This document shows, piece by piece, positions 7,017 through 13,313 of a DNA stretch of 13,313 nt. Source of the DNA: an uncultured Clostridia bacterium (GTDB lineage Bacteria; Bacillota; Clostridia; Christensenellales; CAG-917); contig CAMGKS010000019.1 in the NCBI GenBank assembly GCA_946056785.1, forward strand, positions 1 to 13,313, in the 5' to 3' direction. Made by a program: the position numbers and the translations under genes. Positions within the stretch are counted from its first letter, which is position 1. Every line of letters begins with the position of its first letter. The notes beneath the pieces are model-generated. The model saw only the letters and a program-made list of their open reading frames with translations. It did no database searches and had not been told where the DNA came from.

Positions 7017-10000
7017 ATGGTATACAGAGTTTACGTAGAAAAGAAAGACAATAACAATGCAAATTCGCTTATTAAAGAGTTAAACGAAGTTGTCGGAATA
7101 AAGCCTGACAGACTTCGCATTCTTCTCCGCTATGACGTTGAGGGGATAAGCAAGGAAGAATTCGACGCAGCCGTTGCTAACGTGTTTTCAGAAGCCCCGG
7201 TCGATAACGTATACGTCGGGAACGTAAAATTGGGCGGCACGGTTTTTGCGGTAGGTTTACTTGACGGACAATACGACCAAAGAGCGGATAGCGCGGCACA
7301 GTGTATTCAGCTTCTTACGCAAAAGGAAAAACCGCTTGTAAAAGTTGCGACGGTTTATTCGGTAAGCGGAATAAGCGAAAACGGAATTTTGAAAATAAAA
7401 AAATATCTGATAAATCCGGTTGAGGCGAAACAGGTTCAACTTGGAGAATACAAAACTTTGCAAAGAGAAAAACTTAATACGCTTGACGTGCCCGAAGTAA
7501 AAGGTTTCATAAAAATGACGAAACGGGGCATAGCCAAATACCATAAACAGACCGGCTTTGCCATGAGTATAGCCGATCTGATTTTCGTTCAGCAATATTT
7601 CAAAAAGCAACGCAGAAACCCTACCGAAACGGAAATAAAAGTTATAGATACTTATTGGTCCGACCATTGCAGACATACGACGTTTTTAACGGAGTTAAAA
7701 GAAATCGAAATAAATTCCGAAAACGAAAAGATTAAAGAGGCATACGGACAGTATAATAAGATATTCAAAGATTTATATAAGGAAAGACCTGAAAAGTATC
7801 CGTGCCTTATGGATATTGCAACTATTGCCGTAAAGGAACTTAAACGCAACGGAAAACTCAACGCTCTCGACGAATCTGACGAAATAAACGCTTGTTCCAT
7901 TGTCGTTCCTATAACGGTAAACGGCAAAAAAGAAGATTGGCTCGTTATGTTTAAAAACGAAACGCATAATCACCCGACAGAAATCGAACCGTTCGGCGGT
8001 GCGGCAACTTGCCTTGGCGGAGCAATCAGAGACCCGCTTTCGGGAAGAACGTACGTTTACAACGCCATGCGTATTACGGGGGCGGCAAGTCCTTTGGAGA
8101 AAAACACGTTAAAGGGTAAACTTCCGCAGAGAGTCCTTACAAAGGTTGCGGCAAAAGGCTTTTCGTCGTACGGCAATCAGATAGGACTTGCCACCGGAAC
8201 CGTTGACGAGGTTTATCATGAAGGATACAAGGCAAAACGTCTGGAAACGGGATTTGTCGTAGGTTCGAATAAGCGTTCAAACGTTGTCAGGTATTGTCCG
8301 CAATGCGGCGACGTAATAGTATTGCTCGGCGGCGAAACCGGTAGGGACGGTTGCGGCGGAGCAACGGGATCATCAAAGGCACACGACAGTAAATCCGTTG
8401 AAACGTGCGGAGCGGAAGTGCAAAAAGGAAATGCGCTTGTCGAAAGAAAACTTCAACGCTTGTTTTTAAACGAAGAAGCGACGAAAATGATAAAAAGGTG
8501 CAACGATTTCGGAGCAGGCGGCGTTTGCGTAGCGATAGGCGAACTTGCCGATTCTCTTGAAATCGATTTGGACAAAGTGCCGATAAAATACGAGGGACTG
8601 ACGGGTACGGAACTTGCCATAAGCGAGTCGCAGGAAAGAATGGCGATTTGCATAGCGTCCGACGACGTCGACAAATTTATAGAACTTGCAAAAACAGAAA
8701 ATCTCAAAGCAACCGTTGTGGCAAAAGTGACAAACGACGGCAGAATGAAAATGACTTTCAAAGGCAAAACGATAGTCGATATAGAACGAAAGTTTTTAAA
8801 CACAAACGGAGTAAGGCAAGAAGCGCGCGCTACGGTAACGGACAAAACGACCGACTTTTTCAAGAGAAAACTGATAAGTTTTAAAGAAGGACTGGTTTCG
8901 GCATTAAGCGACCTTAACGTATGCTGTAAAAAAGGTTTAAGCGAAATGTTCGATTCTACAATAGGTTCGAGAACGGTTTATATGCCTTTCGGCGGAAAAA
9001 ATCAGCTTACGCCGTCGATTGCCATAGGGGCGCTCGTCGCACCGACAGACGATTGCAAAGTTGCGTCGGTAGCAAGTTGGGGATATTCGCCGTATCTCAT
9101 GGAATCTTCCCCGTTCGTCGGAGCGATATATTCTGTAATTTGTTCGGTATCAAAATTGATAGCATGCGGTTGCGACCTTGAAAAAACCTATTTGACTTTG
9201 CAGGAATATTTTATGAAGCTAGGCGATTCAGCCGAGCGTTGGGGCGTTCCCGTTTCGGCATTGCTTGGAGCTTTTTACGCACAAATGGGATTGGGAATCG
9301 GCGCTATCGGCGGTAAAGACAGCATGAGCGGAAGTTTTGAAAATATTGACGTTCCGCCGACTTTAATATCTTTTGCTCTCGCTACGCAGAACGTCGACAA
9401 TCTTATTACGAACGTAATCAAGGAAAAAGGACAAAAGTTATTTTTCATACCTTTTAAAAAGGATAAATATTTTGTTCCCGATTTGTCGCACGTCAAAGAA
9501 GTTTATGACTTAGTTGCAAAAGGAATAAAAGACAAAAAGATAAATTTTGCGACAGTTGTAGAAAACGGCGGAATTGCCGCAACGGTAGTAAAGAGTTGTT
9601 TGGGCAACGGTTTCGGCTTTAATTTCAAATACGGAGATTTATTCACCGAGCATTACGGCGAACTTATAATTTCTTGCGACGATCCGTCCGAATTAGGTCT
9701 CGAAGGTATGTTTGTCGGGGAAACGACGGACGGAGATTTCGTTTCCGGCGGTCAGGCGTTAACAATCGAAGAAGCGACGAATGCTTTTGTAAACAAACTC
9801 GATTCGATATATCCGATCAAAACGAATGAAAGCGGGGAAGCGAAAAACGTGAACTACACGGCAAAAACCGTGTACGTTTCAAAAGTCAGGACGGCAAAGC
9901 CGAAAGTGTTTATACCTGCCTTCCCGGGTACTAACTGTGAACTTGACACGATGCGTCGTTTTACGGAAGCGGGAGCGGAAGCCGAAATATTTGTTGTTAA

Positions 10001-10694
10001 AAATCTGACGTCTGCCGACGTTGAAGAAAGCGTTGAGGAAATAGTCAAGAGAATTAAAAAGGCAAATATTATAGCTTTTCCGGGCGGTTTTTCCGGTGGC
10101 GACGAACCTGACGGAAGCGGTAAATTTATAGCCACTACTTTCAGAAATCCAAGAATAAAAGACGCTATCACGGAATTGTTGAACGTACGTGACGGACTTG
10201 CAATCGGAATATGCAACGGTTTTCAGGCGCTTATAAAATTAGGACTTGTGCCGTTTGGCGAGATTGTGCCTATGACAAAAGATTCTCCGACTTTGACGTT
10301 CAATACGATGCCTAGACACGTATCTACAATGGTAAACGTAAGAGTCGCTTCCAACAAATCTCCGTGGTTAAGCGCTGTTAACGTCGGGGACGTTTATTCG
10401 GTTGCAGTGTCTCATGGAGAAGGAAAATTTTTAGCAAACGACGATATGCTCAAAAAGCTTGAACAAAACGGACAGATAGCAACGCAATACGTTGATTTTT
10501 CAGGCAATGCGACGATGGAATCGCCGTTTAACCCGAACGGAAGCAAAATGGCGATAGAAGGCATAACGAGTCTTGACGGCAGAATTTTGGGCAAAATGGG
10601 GCATAGCGAGAGAATAGGCAAGGGCTTGTATAAAAACTATGACGGCAATTTTGATATGAAGATATTTGAATCGGGAGTAAAATATTTTAAATAG
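7017..10694 (+). CDS. purL: FGAM synthase, fused PurS-PurL-PurQ type (phosphoribosylformylglycinamidine synthase)
   Basis: This single 1225-residue enzyme converts FGAR, glutamine and ATP to FGAM. It replaces the three subunits PurS, PurL and PurQ used by Bacillus. Residues 1 to about 85 resemble the PurS-like N-terminal domain. WSDHCRHTTF (214-223) and FKNETHNHPTEIEPFGG (312-328) belong to the synthase core, followed by a second AIRS-like half with GGKDSMSG near 764-772. From about 961 there is a class I glutaminase: FIPAFPGTNCELD (965-977), FPGGFSGGDEPDGSG (1021-1035), nucleophile Cys1066 in GICNGFQ, and His1196/Glu1198 in GHSER. All catalytic residues are present. I place the start at ATG 7017, not the in-frame TTG at 7011. 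It is the last gene of the operon. Confidence 0.97.
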   Translation: MVYRVYVEKKDNNNANSLIKELNEVVGIKPDRLRILLRYDVEGISKEEFDAAVANVFSEAPVDNVYVGNVKLGGTVFAVGLLDGQYDQRADSAAQCIQLLTQKEKPLVKVATVYSVSGISENGILKIKKYLINPVEAKQVQLGEYKTLQREKLNTLDVPEVKGFIKMTKRGIAKYHKQTGFAMSIADLIFVQQYFKKQRRNPTETEIKVIDTYWSDHCRHTTFLTELKEIEINSENEKIKEAYGQYNKIFKDLYKERPEKYPCLMDIATIAVKELKRNGKLNALDESDEINACSIVVPITVNGKKEDWLVMFKNETHNHPTEIEPFGGAATCLGGAIRDPLSGRTYVYNAMRITGAASPLEKNTLKGKLPQRVLTKVAAKGFSSYGNQIGLATGTVDEVYHEGYKAKRLETGFVVGSNKRSNVVRYCPQCGDVIVLLGGETGRDGCGGATGSSKAHDSKSVETCGAEVQKGNALVERKLQRLFLNEEATKMIKRCNDFGAGGVCVAIGELADSLEIDLDKVPIKYEGLTGTELAISESQERMAICIASDDVDKFIELAKTENLKATVVAKVTNDGRMKMTFKGKTIVDIERKFLNTNGVRQEARATVTDKTTDFFKRKLISFKEGLVSALSDLNVCCKKGLSEMFDSTIGSRTVYMPFGGKNQLTPSIAIGALVAPTDDCKVASVASWGYSPYLMESSPFVGAIYSVICSVSKLIACGCDLEKTYLTLQEYFMKLGDSAERWGVPVSALLGAFYAQMGLGIGAIGGKDSMSGSFENIDVPPTLISFALATQNVDNLITNVIKEKGQKLFFIPFKKDKYFVPDLSHVKEVYDLVAKGIKDKKINFATVVENGGIAATVVKSCLGNGFGFNFKYGDLFTEHYGELIISCDDPSELGLEGMFVGETTDGDFVSGGQALTIEEATNAFVNKLDSIYPIKTNESGEAKNVNYTAKTVYVSKVRTAKPKVFIPAFPGTNCELDTMRRFTEAGAEAEIFVVKNLTSADVEESVEEIVKRIKKANIIAFPGGFSGGDEPDGSGKFIATTFRNPRIKDAITELLNVRDGLAIGICNGFQALIKLGLVPFGEIVPMTKDSPTLTFNTMPRHVSTMVNVRVASNKSPWLSAVNVGDVYSVAVSHGEGKFLANDDMLKKLEQNGQIATQYVDFSGNATMESPFNPNGSKMAIEGITSLDGRILGKMGHSERIGKGLYKNYDGNFDMKIFESGVKYFK

Positions 10695-10996
10695 TATTGC
10701 ACCGAAAAATTTATTACCGCATAAATTATATTGAAAAAGAGGCGAAGGCAAAATAGCTTTTTAAAATTTGCAATCATTTTCGTGCGTTTGCTTAAAGGCG
10801 GGATAATAATTTTATGTATTGTCAAGCATAGCCTGAAACACGTCGCCTGAAAATGTATAAAGTGCAAAATAGAGTGCAAAGAGTAGGCGTAAAAAGCGAC
10901 TTAAAATTTAAGCAACTATGTAACGCCGTTTTAGACAAAGATTTATTTGTAAAAATAAAAACGTAACGCAATATCGGCGTAGTGAAATATTAAGTA

Positions 10997-11028
10997 AAAA
11001 AAGGATAAACAAACGTTTATCCTTTTTT
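10997..11028 (+). terminator. bidirectional intrinsic terminator closing the purine operon
   Basis: Six A's and GGATAAAC (10997-11010) pair perfectly with GTTTATCC and six T's (11015-11028) around an AAAC loop. This gives a 14-bp stem with A-run and T-run flanks on both sides, able to stop transcription on either strand. It is the first clear terminator after purL and lies about 300 nt beyond the purL stop. Confidence 0.85.
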
Positions 11029-11102
11029 ATAAGCAAATTTACAGTTTTAAAAAAAATAAAAGTTTACAATCGCTAACGTTTAGTAACGGTTATAAAGCAT
11101 TA

Positions 11103-11114
11103 AAAACGCGTTTT
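11103..11114. repeat. 12-base perfect palindrome upstream of the transporter
   Basis: AAAACGCGTTTT at 11103-11114 is self-complementary. It lies about 25 bp upstream of the first candidate -35 hexamer of the cation transporter, a position where a dimeric regulator could bind. Nearby TAACG repeats (11083-11098) add to a repetitive look. A regulatory role is inference only. Confidence 0.35.
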
Positions 11115-11139
11115 GTTTTGCAAATTTAAGTTTAAAGCG

Positions 11140-11199
11140 TTGTCTATAAATAACGTTAAGTATAAAATTATTTACTTTATATAAAGGTTGTGCTATTAT
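11140..11199 (+). promoter_or_regulatory. candidate promoter(s) of the cation transporter gene
   Basis: Two overlapping candidates are visible. The first is TTGTCT (11140-11145), a 17-bp spacer and TAAAAT (11163-11168). The second is TTTACT (11171-11176), a 17-bp spacer and TATTAT (11194-11199), with a TGC just before the -10 that fits an extended -10 element. The second would start transcription near 11205, leaving only about 10 nt of leader. The first would give a leader of about 40 nt. A GAGG at 11206-11209 serves as the ribosome binding site. The region is AT-rich, so chance matches are possible. Confidence 0.5.
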
Positions 11200-11215
11200 C
11201 TTTTAGAGGTAAGTT

Positions 11216-12484
11216 ATGCTTGAAAAACTTTTTATAAAAGACTATAAAAACGTAGATAATCCTAACGTAAGATTACGCTACGGAATGCTTGCGGGAATCT
11301 TCGGTCTGGTGTCGAACACCATTTTGTGCATAGGCAAACTTGTAGTCGGTTTAATCGGAAAAAGCATTACGATTGTTGCGGACGCAATAAACAACCTGTC
11401 TGATGCAGGAAGCAGCGTCGTTACGATGTTCGGTTTTAAAATGGCGAATAAACCGGCAGACGAAAAGCACCCTTACGGACATGCAAGATACGAATACATA
11501 ACCGCTTTAATAGTAGCGCTTATCGTGTTTTTCTTAGGGGCTTTATTCGGCAAAGAAAGTATAGATAAAATAATAAATCCCGAAAAGACGACGGTAAGCG
11601 TCGTAACGTACGTTATTTTAGCTGTTGCAATATCAATGAAACTTTGGCAGTTTATGATATACCGTCGTTTTTCCAAAGCAATTTCAAGCGACAGTTTAAA
11701 AGCGTCGAGCGTAGACAGTTTAAACGACGTAATATCAACTACGGCAGTTTTGGGAGCGACGATACTTATCGACTTATTGCCTGACGTTAAAGTATCTATC
11801 GACGGCATATTCGGCTTGGCGGTTTCCGTATTCATTTTAATTTCAGGAATAAAGCTTATTTCCAGCACGATCAATCCGCTTTTAGGCGAGAAGCCGGACG
11901 AAGAGCTTGTCGAAAAAATCAAGAACAAGATAATGAGCTATGACGGAGTGTTGGGGCTTCACGACCTTATGATTCATAATTACGGCGAGGGCAGAAATTT
12001 CGCTATGGTTCATATCGAAGTTTCGGCAAGCATCGACGTTATGGAATCGCACGAGATGATAGATAAAATAGAGCAAGATTTCAAAAATCAGATGGGAATA
12101 CATCTGTCTGTTCATATGGACCCTATTGAGGTGGATAATCCGCTTGTGACAAGGTATAAAAGCGAATGCAAAAGAATTCTTTTAAGCCTCGATAAGGAAT
12201 TGAATTTGCACGATTTTCGTGTGGTTGTCGGAAAGATGAGGACGAATATTTTATTTGACGTCGTCGTTCCTTTTGAGGTCAAACTCACTGCGGCAGATAT
12301 AGTTAAAGAGCTTGAAACCGGTTTTAAAGGCGATGAGGGAATGGAATATCATTTTATAATTGATATTGATCGTGATTACGTTTCTAACGCCGAAGAAGAC
12401 GGAAAAGAAAATAAAGACAAAAAGGCAAGAAAGAACAAAAAAGAAAAAGAGAAAAAGGAAAAAGAGGAAAAGGAAAACGTATAA
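11216..12484 (+). CDS. cation diffusion facilitator transporter, probable Mn(II) exporter
   Basis: This 422-residue protein belongs to the CDF family of proton-coupled metal exporters. Six membrane segments are predictable at about 24-46, 52-74, 94-113, 126-147, 165-189 and 193-216. The transport-site residues read N59-xxx-D63 in segment 2 (INNLSDAGSS) and D167-xxx-D171 in segment 5 (VDSLNDVIS). An N/D/D/D set is characteristic of manganese-type CDFs, where zinc types have histidine. HPYGHAR (85-91) carries the conserved loop histidines. A cytosolic ferredoxin-like domain (about 225-305) is followed by a further soluble segment to about 390 and a charged Lys/Glu tail (392-422). The protein is longer than the roughly 300-residue E. 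coli YiiP. The gene has its own promoter region and no functional link to the purine genes. Metal specificity is inference. Confidence 0.9.
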   Translation: MLEKLFIKDYKNVDNPNVRLRYGMLAGIFGLVSNTILCIGKLVVGLIGKSITIVADAINNLSDAGSSVVTMFGFKMANKPADEKHPYGHARYEYITALIVALIVFFLGALFGKESIDKIINPEKTTVSVVTYVILAVAISMKLWQFMIYRRFSKAISSDSLKASSVDSLNDVISTTAVLGATILIDLLPDVKVSIDGIFGLAVSVFILISGIKLISSTINPLLGEKPDEELVEKIKNKIMSYDGVLGLHDLMIHNYGEGRNFAMVHIEVSASIDVMESHEMIDKIEQDFKNQMGIHLSVHMDPIEVDNPLVTRYKSECKRILLSLDKELNLHDFRVVVGKMRTNILFDVVVPFEVKLTAADIVKELETGFKGDEGMEYHFIIDIDRDYVSNAEEDGKENKDKKARKNKKEKEKKEKEEKENV

Positions 12485-12734
12485 CTTAAAGCTGAATGAA
12501 AAGTCGGAACGCTTTTTAAGCAAAGGTATAATGAAACCGTTTAAAAGCGGTTTTAAAAGAATGGGTAAGTTACAATAAGCGTCGATATATTTTCGAAAGC
12601 CTAATAAAAGGCGATAAAAAAGCCGAACTTTATAAAAACAAAAAATATTGATTTAAAAATCATAGCGGCAAGTAGGGCAAAAAATTAAATTAAAAATAAT
12701 TAATTATAAATTCTGTTGTAAAGGAGAAACAAAG
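12485..12734. other. AT-rich gap between transporter and yqeY
   Basis: No gene or clear terminator is seen in these 250 bp. A hairpin AAACCG (12534-12539) with CGGTTT (12548-12553) has only a four-base T stretch, mostly inside the stem, so it would be a poor terminator. TGATTT-AA-AAATCA near 12649 is a small palindrome. The final 50 bp are almost purely A/T with TATAAA-like hexamers but no matching -35, so a promoter for yqeY cannot be assigned. Confidence 0.5.
12721..12726 (+). promoter_or_regulatory. ribosome binding site of yqeY
   Basis: AAGGAG ends 8 bp before the ATG at 12735. It is embedded in the same 13-base leader found before purC, and it supports this start over any internal one. 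Confidence 0.8.
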
Positions 12735-13157
12735 ATGACGTTGGAAGAATTAAAGAAAGCAAAAGTCGAAGCAATGAAAAATCACGACAAGGACGGGGTT
12801 TCGGCATTGAATCTCGTTATCAATAAAGTAATGTTGCAGTCGATAGAGTTTAAGGCTCAGGGCAAAGAAATGTCGGAGGCGGATATTGTATCCGTTCTTC
12901 AAAAGGCTGAAAAAGAACTTATAGAAGAACGTGAAGCGTTCAGTAAGGCGGGCAGGGCCGAATCGGTCGAAAGCCTCGACAGACAAATCGAAACGGTTAA
13001 AAAGTTTATGCCGCAGCTTATGAGCGAAGAAGAAATTAAGGCGGAAATAGCCAAGTTGGACGACAAAACCGTGCCAAGCGTTATGAAACACTTCAAAGCG
13101 AATTTTGCAGGCAAAGTCGATATGAAACTCGTCGGAGAAGTTCTTAAAAAGTTTTAA
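12735..13157 (+). CDS. yqeY: GatB/YqeY domain-containing protein
   Basis: The 140-residue product resembles the YqeY family, small cytosolic proteins related to the C-terminal tRNA-recognition region of GatB, the Asp/Glu-tRNA amidotransferase subunit. The cellular role is not established; a tRNA-associated function is only suggested by that relationship. Typical features are the N-terminal helix with AMKNHDKDGVSALNLVINKV, the central EADIVSVLQKAEKELIEERE, the hallmark FSKAGRAESVESLDRQIETV, and FMPQLMSEEEI before the C-terminal small domain ending in LVGEVLKKF. Length is close to the usual 145-150. No signal peptide or membrane segment is present. A strong Shine-Dalgarno fixes the ATG. The gene is followed by a clear terminator 50 bp downstream and is probably a single-gene unit or the end of a unit with the transporter. 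Confidence 0.9.
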   Translation: MTLEELKKAKVEAMKNHDKDGVSALNLVINKVMLQSIEFKAQGKEMSEADIVSVLQKAEKELIEEREAFSKAGRAESVESLDRQIETVKKFMPQLMSEEEIKAEIAKLDDKTVPSVMKHFKANFAGKVDMKLVGEVLKKF

Positions 13158-13208
13158 TTGATAGACGAAGTTTTTCGGTTTGGAAAGGAATTTTCAATAA
13201 ATAATACA

Positions 13209-13236
13209 AGAGCCGCAGTAAAGCGGTTCTTTTTTT
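13209..13236 (+). terminator. intrinsic terminator after yqeY
   Basis: AGAGCCGC (13209-13216) pairs with GCGGTTCT (13223-13230) around an AGTAAA loop, with one G-T pair. A run of seven T's ends at 13236. This is a textbook Rho-independent terminator, 51 nt after the yqeY stop. Confidence 0.9.
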
Positions 13237-13313
13237 AGCAAATTGTTTTGAAAAGGTGAACGTTGTAACACATTTTTATGGACACTTTTTATTCAACAAT
13301 ACTACCCACCTCT

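Larger units (their letters stand above)
10695..11215. other. 521-bp intergenic region after the purine operon
   Basis: No convincing gene is present. The first 300 bp, between the purL stop and the terminator, contain two back-to-back pairs of short direct repeats: GCCTGAAA at 10831-10838 and 10845-10852, and AGTGCAAA at 10861-10868 and 10873-10880. They also contain a possible closing stem, ACGCCG (10923-10928) with CGGCGT (10975-10980), around a smaller hairpin at 10935-10950. The last 185 bp, after the terminator at 10997-11028, are very AT-rich. They carry a 12-base palindrome and the probable promoter of the transporter gene. I found no tRNA, known riboswitch or transposon remnant here. 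Confidence 0.7.

Noticed and set aside
10853..10966. A 37-codon + strand reading frame (MYKVQNRVQRVGV...) after purL.
   Set aside because: There is no ribosome binding site before the ATG. It spans the direct repeats and hairpin arms and shows no recognisable motif. Such short frames are expected by chance.
11029..11215. yybP-ykoY manganese riboswitch upstream of the probable Mn exporter.
   Set aside because: The conserved GGGGAGUA and CCGUCGUCAACA-like core segments are absent, and the predicted leader (about 10-40 nt) is too short.
12534..12554. Hairpin AAACCG/CGGTTT after the transporter as its terminator.
   Set aside because: The T stretch is only four bases, mostly used in the stem, and AAAA follows. 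Termination there is unlikely to be efficient.
13237..13313. Insertion-sequence end in the last bases (TGGACACTTTTTATTC-like).
   Set aside because: I cannot match it to a known terminal repeat, and no transposase, second end or target duplication is visible in the window.

Overview
This window is a compact stretch of a moderately AT-rich Bacillota genome, most likely an uncultured member of class Clostridia. The inference rests on gene order (purC-purF-purM-purN-purH-purD-purL, the classic clostridial arrangement), a fused PurS-PurL-PurQ type FGAM synthase of about 1225 residues, a [4Fe-4S]-type PurF with propeptide, strong AAGGAG ribosome binding sites, and a clostridial-type PurN. All large genes lie on the + strand.

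Region 1 (1-10694) is a de novo purine operon with seven intact genes. It covers PRPP to phosphoribosylamine (PurF), GAR (PurD), FGAR (PurN), FGAM (PurL), AIR (PurM), then CAIR to SAICAR (PurC) and AICAR to IMP (PurH). The AIR-to-CAIR enzyme (PurE, with or without PurK) and adenylosuccinate lyase (PurB) are not in the window. The first 21 bases could be the last codons of an upstream gene, plausibly purE. Most junctions are tight or overlapping (purC/purF 5 bp apart, purM/purN overlapping by 4 bp, purD/purL 2 bp apart). Two junctions are not: purN-purH (196 bp, promoter-like hexamer and strong hairpin) and purH-purD (179 bp, intrinsic-terminator-like hairpin). These suggest internal control points.

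Region 2 (10695-11215) is 521 bp without a convincing gene. It holds short direct repeats, a possible long-range stem, a strong bidirectional terminator about 300 nt past purL, and then the promoter region of the next gene.

Region 3 (11216-13157) holds a cation diffusion facilitator transporter, with membrane-site residues that fit Mn(II) and an unusual lysine/glutamate tail. A 250-bp AT-rich gap follows, then a YqeY (GatB/YqeY domain) protein. A clear intrinsic terminator closes this region at about 13209-13236. The last 77 bases are beyond any recognised gene.

Overall this is mostly housekeeping sequence. I see no mobile element, CRISPR array, RNA gene, known riboswitch or defence-type system. 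The observations worth a second look concern non-coding control structures inside and after the operon, and the transporter's metal site and tail.
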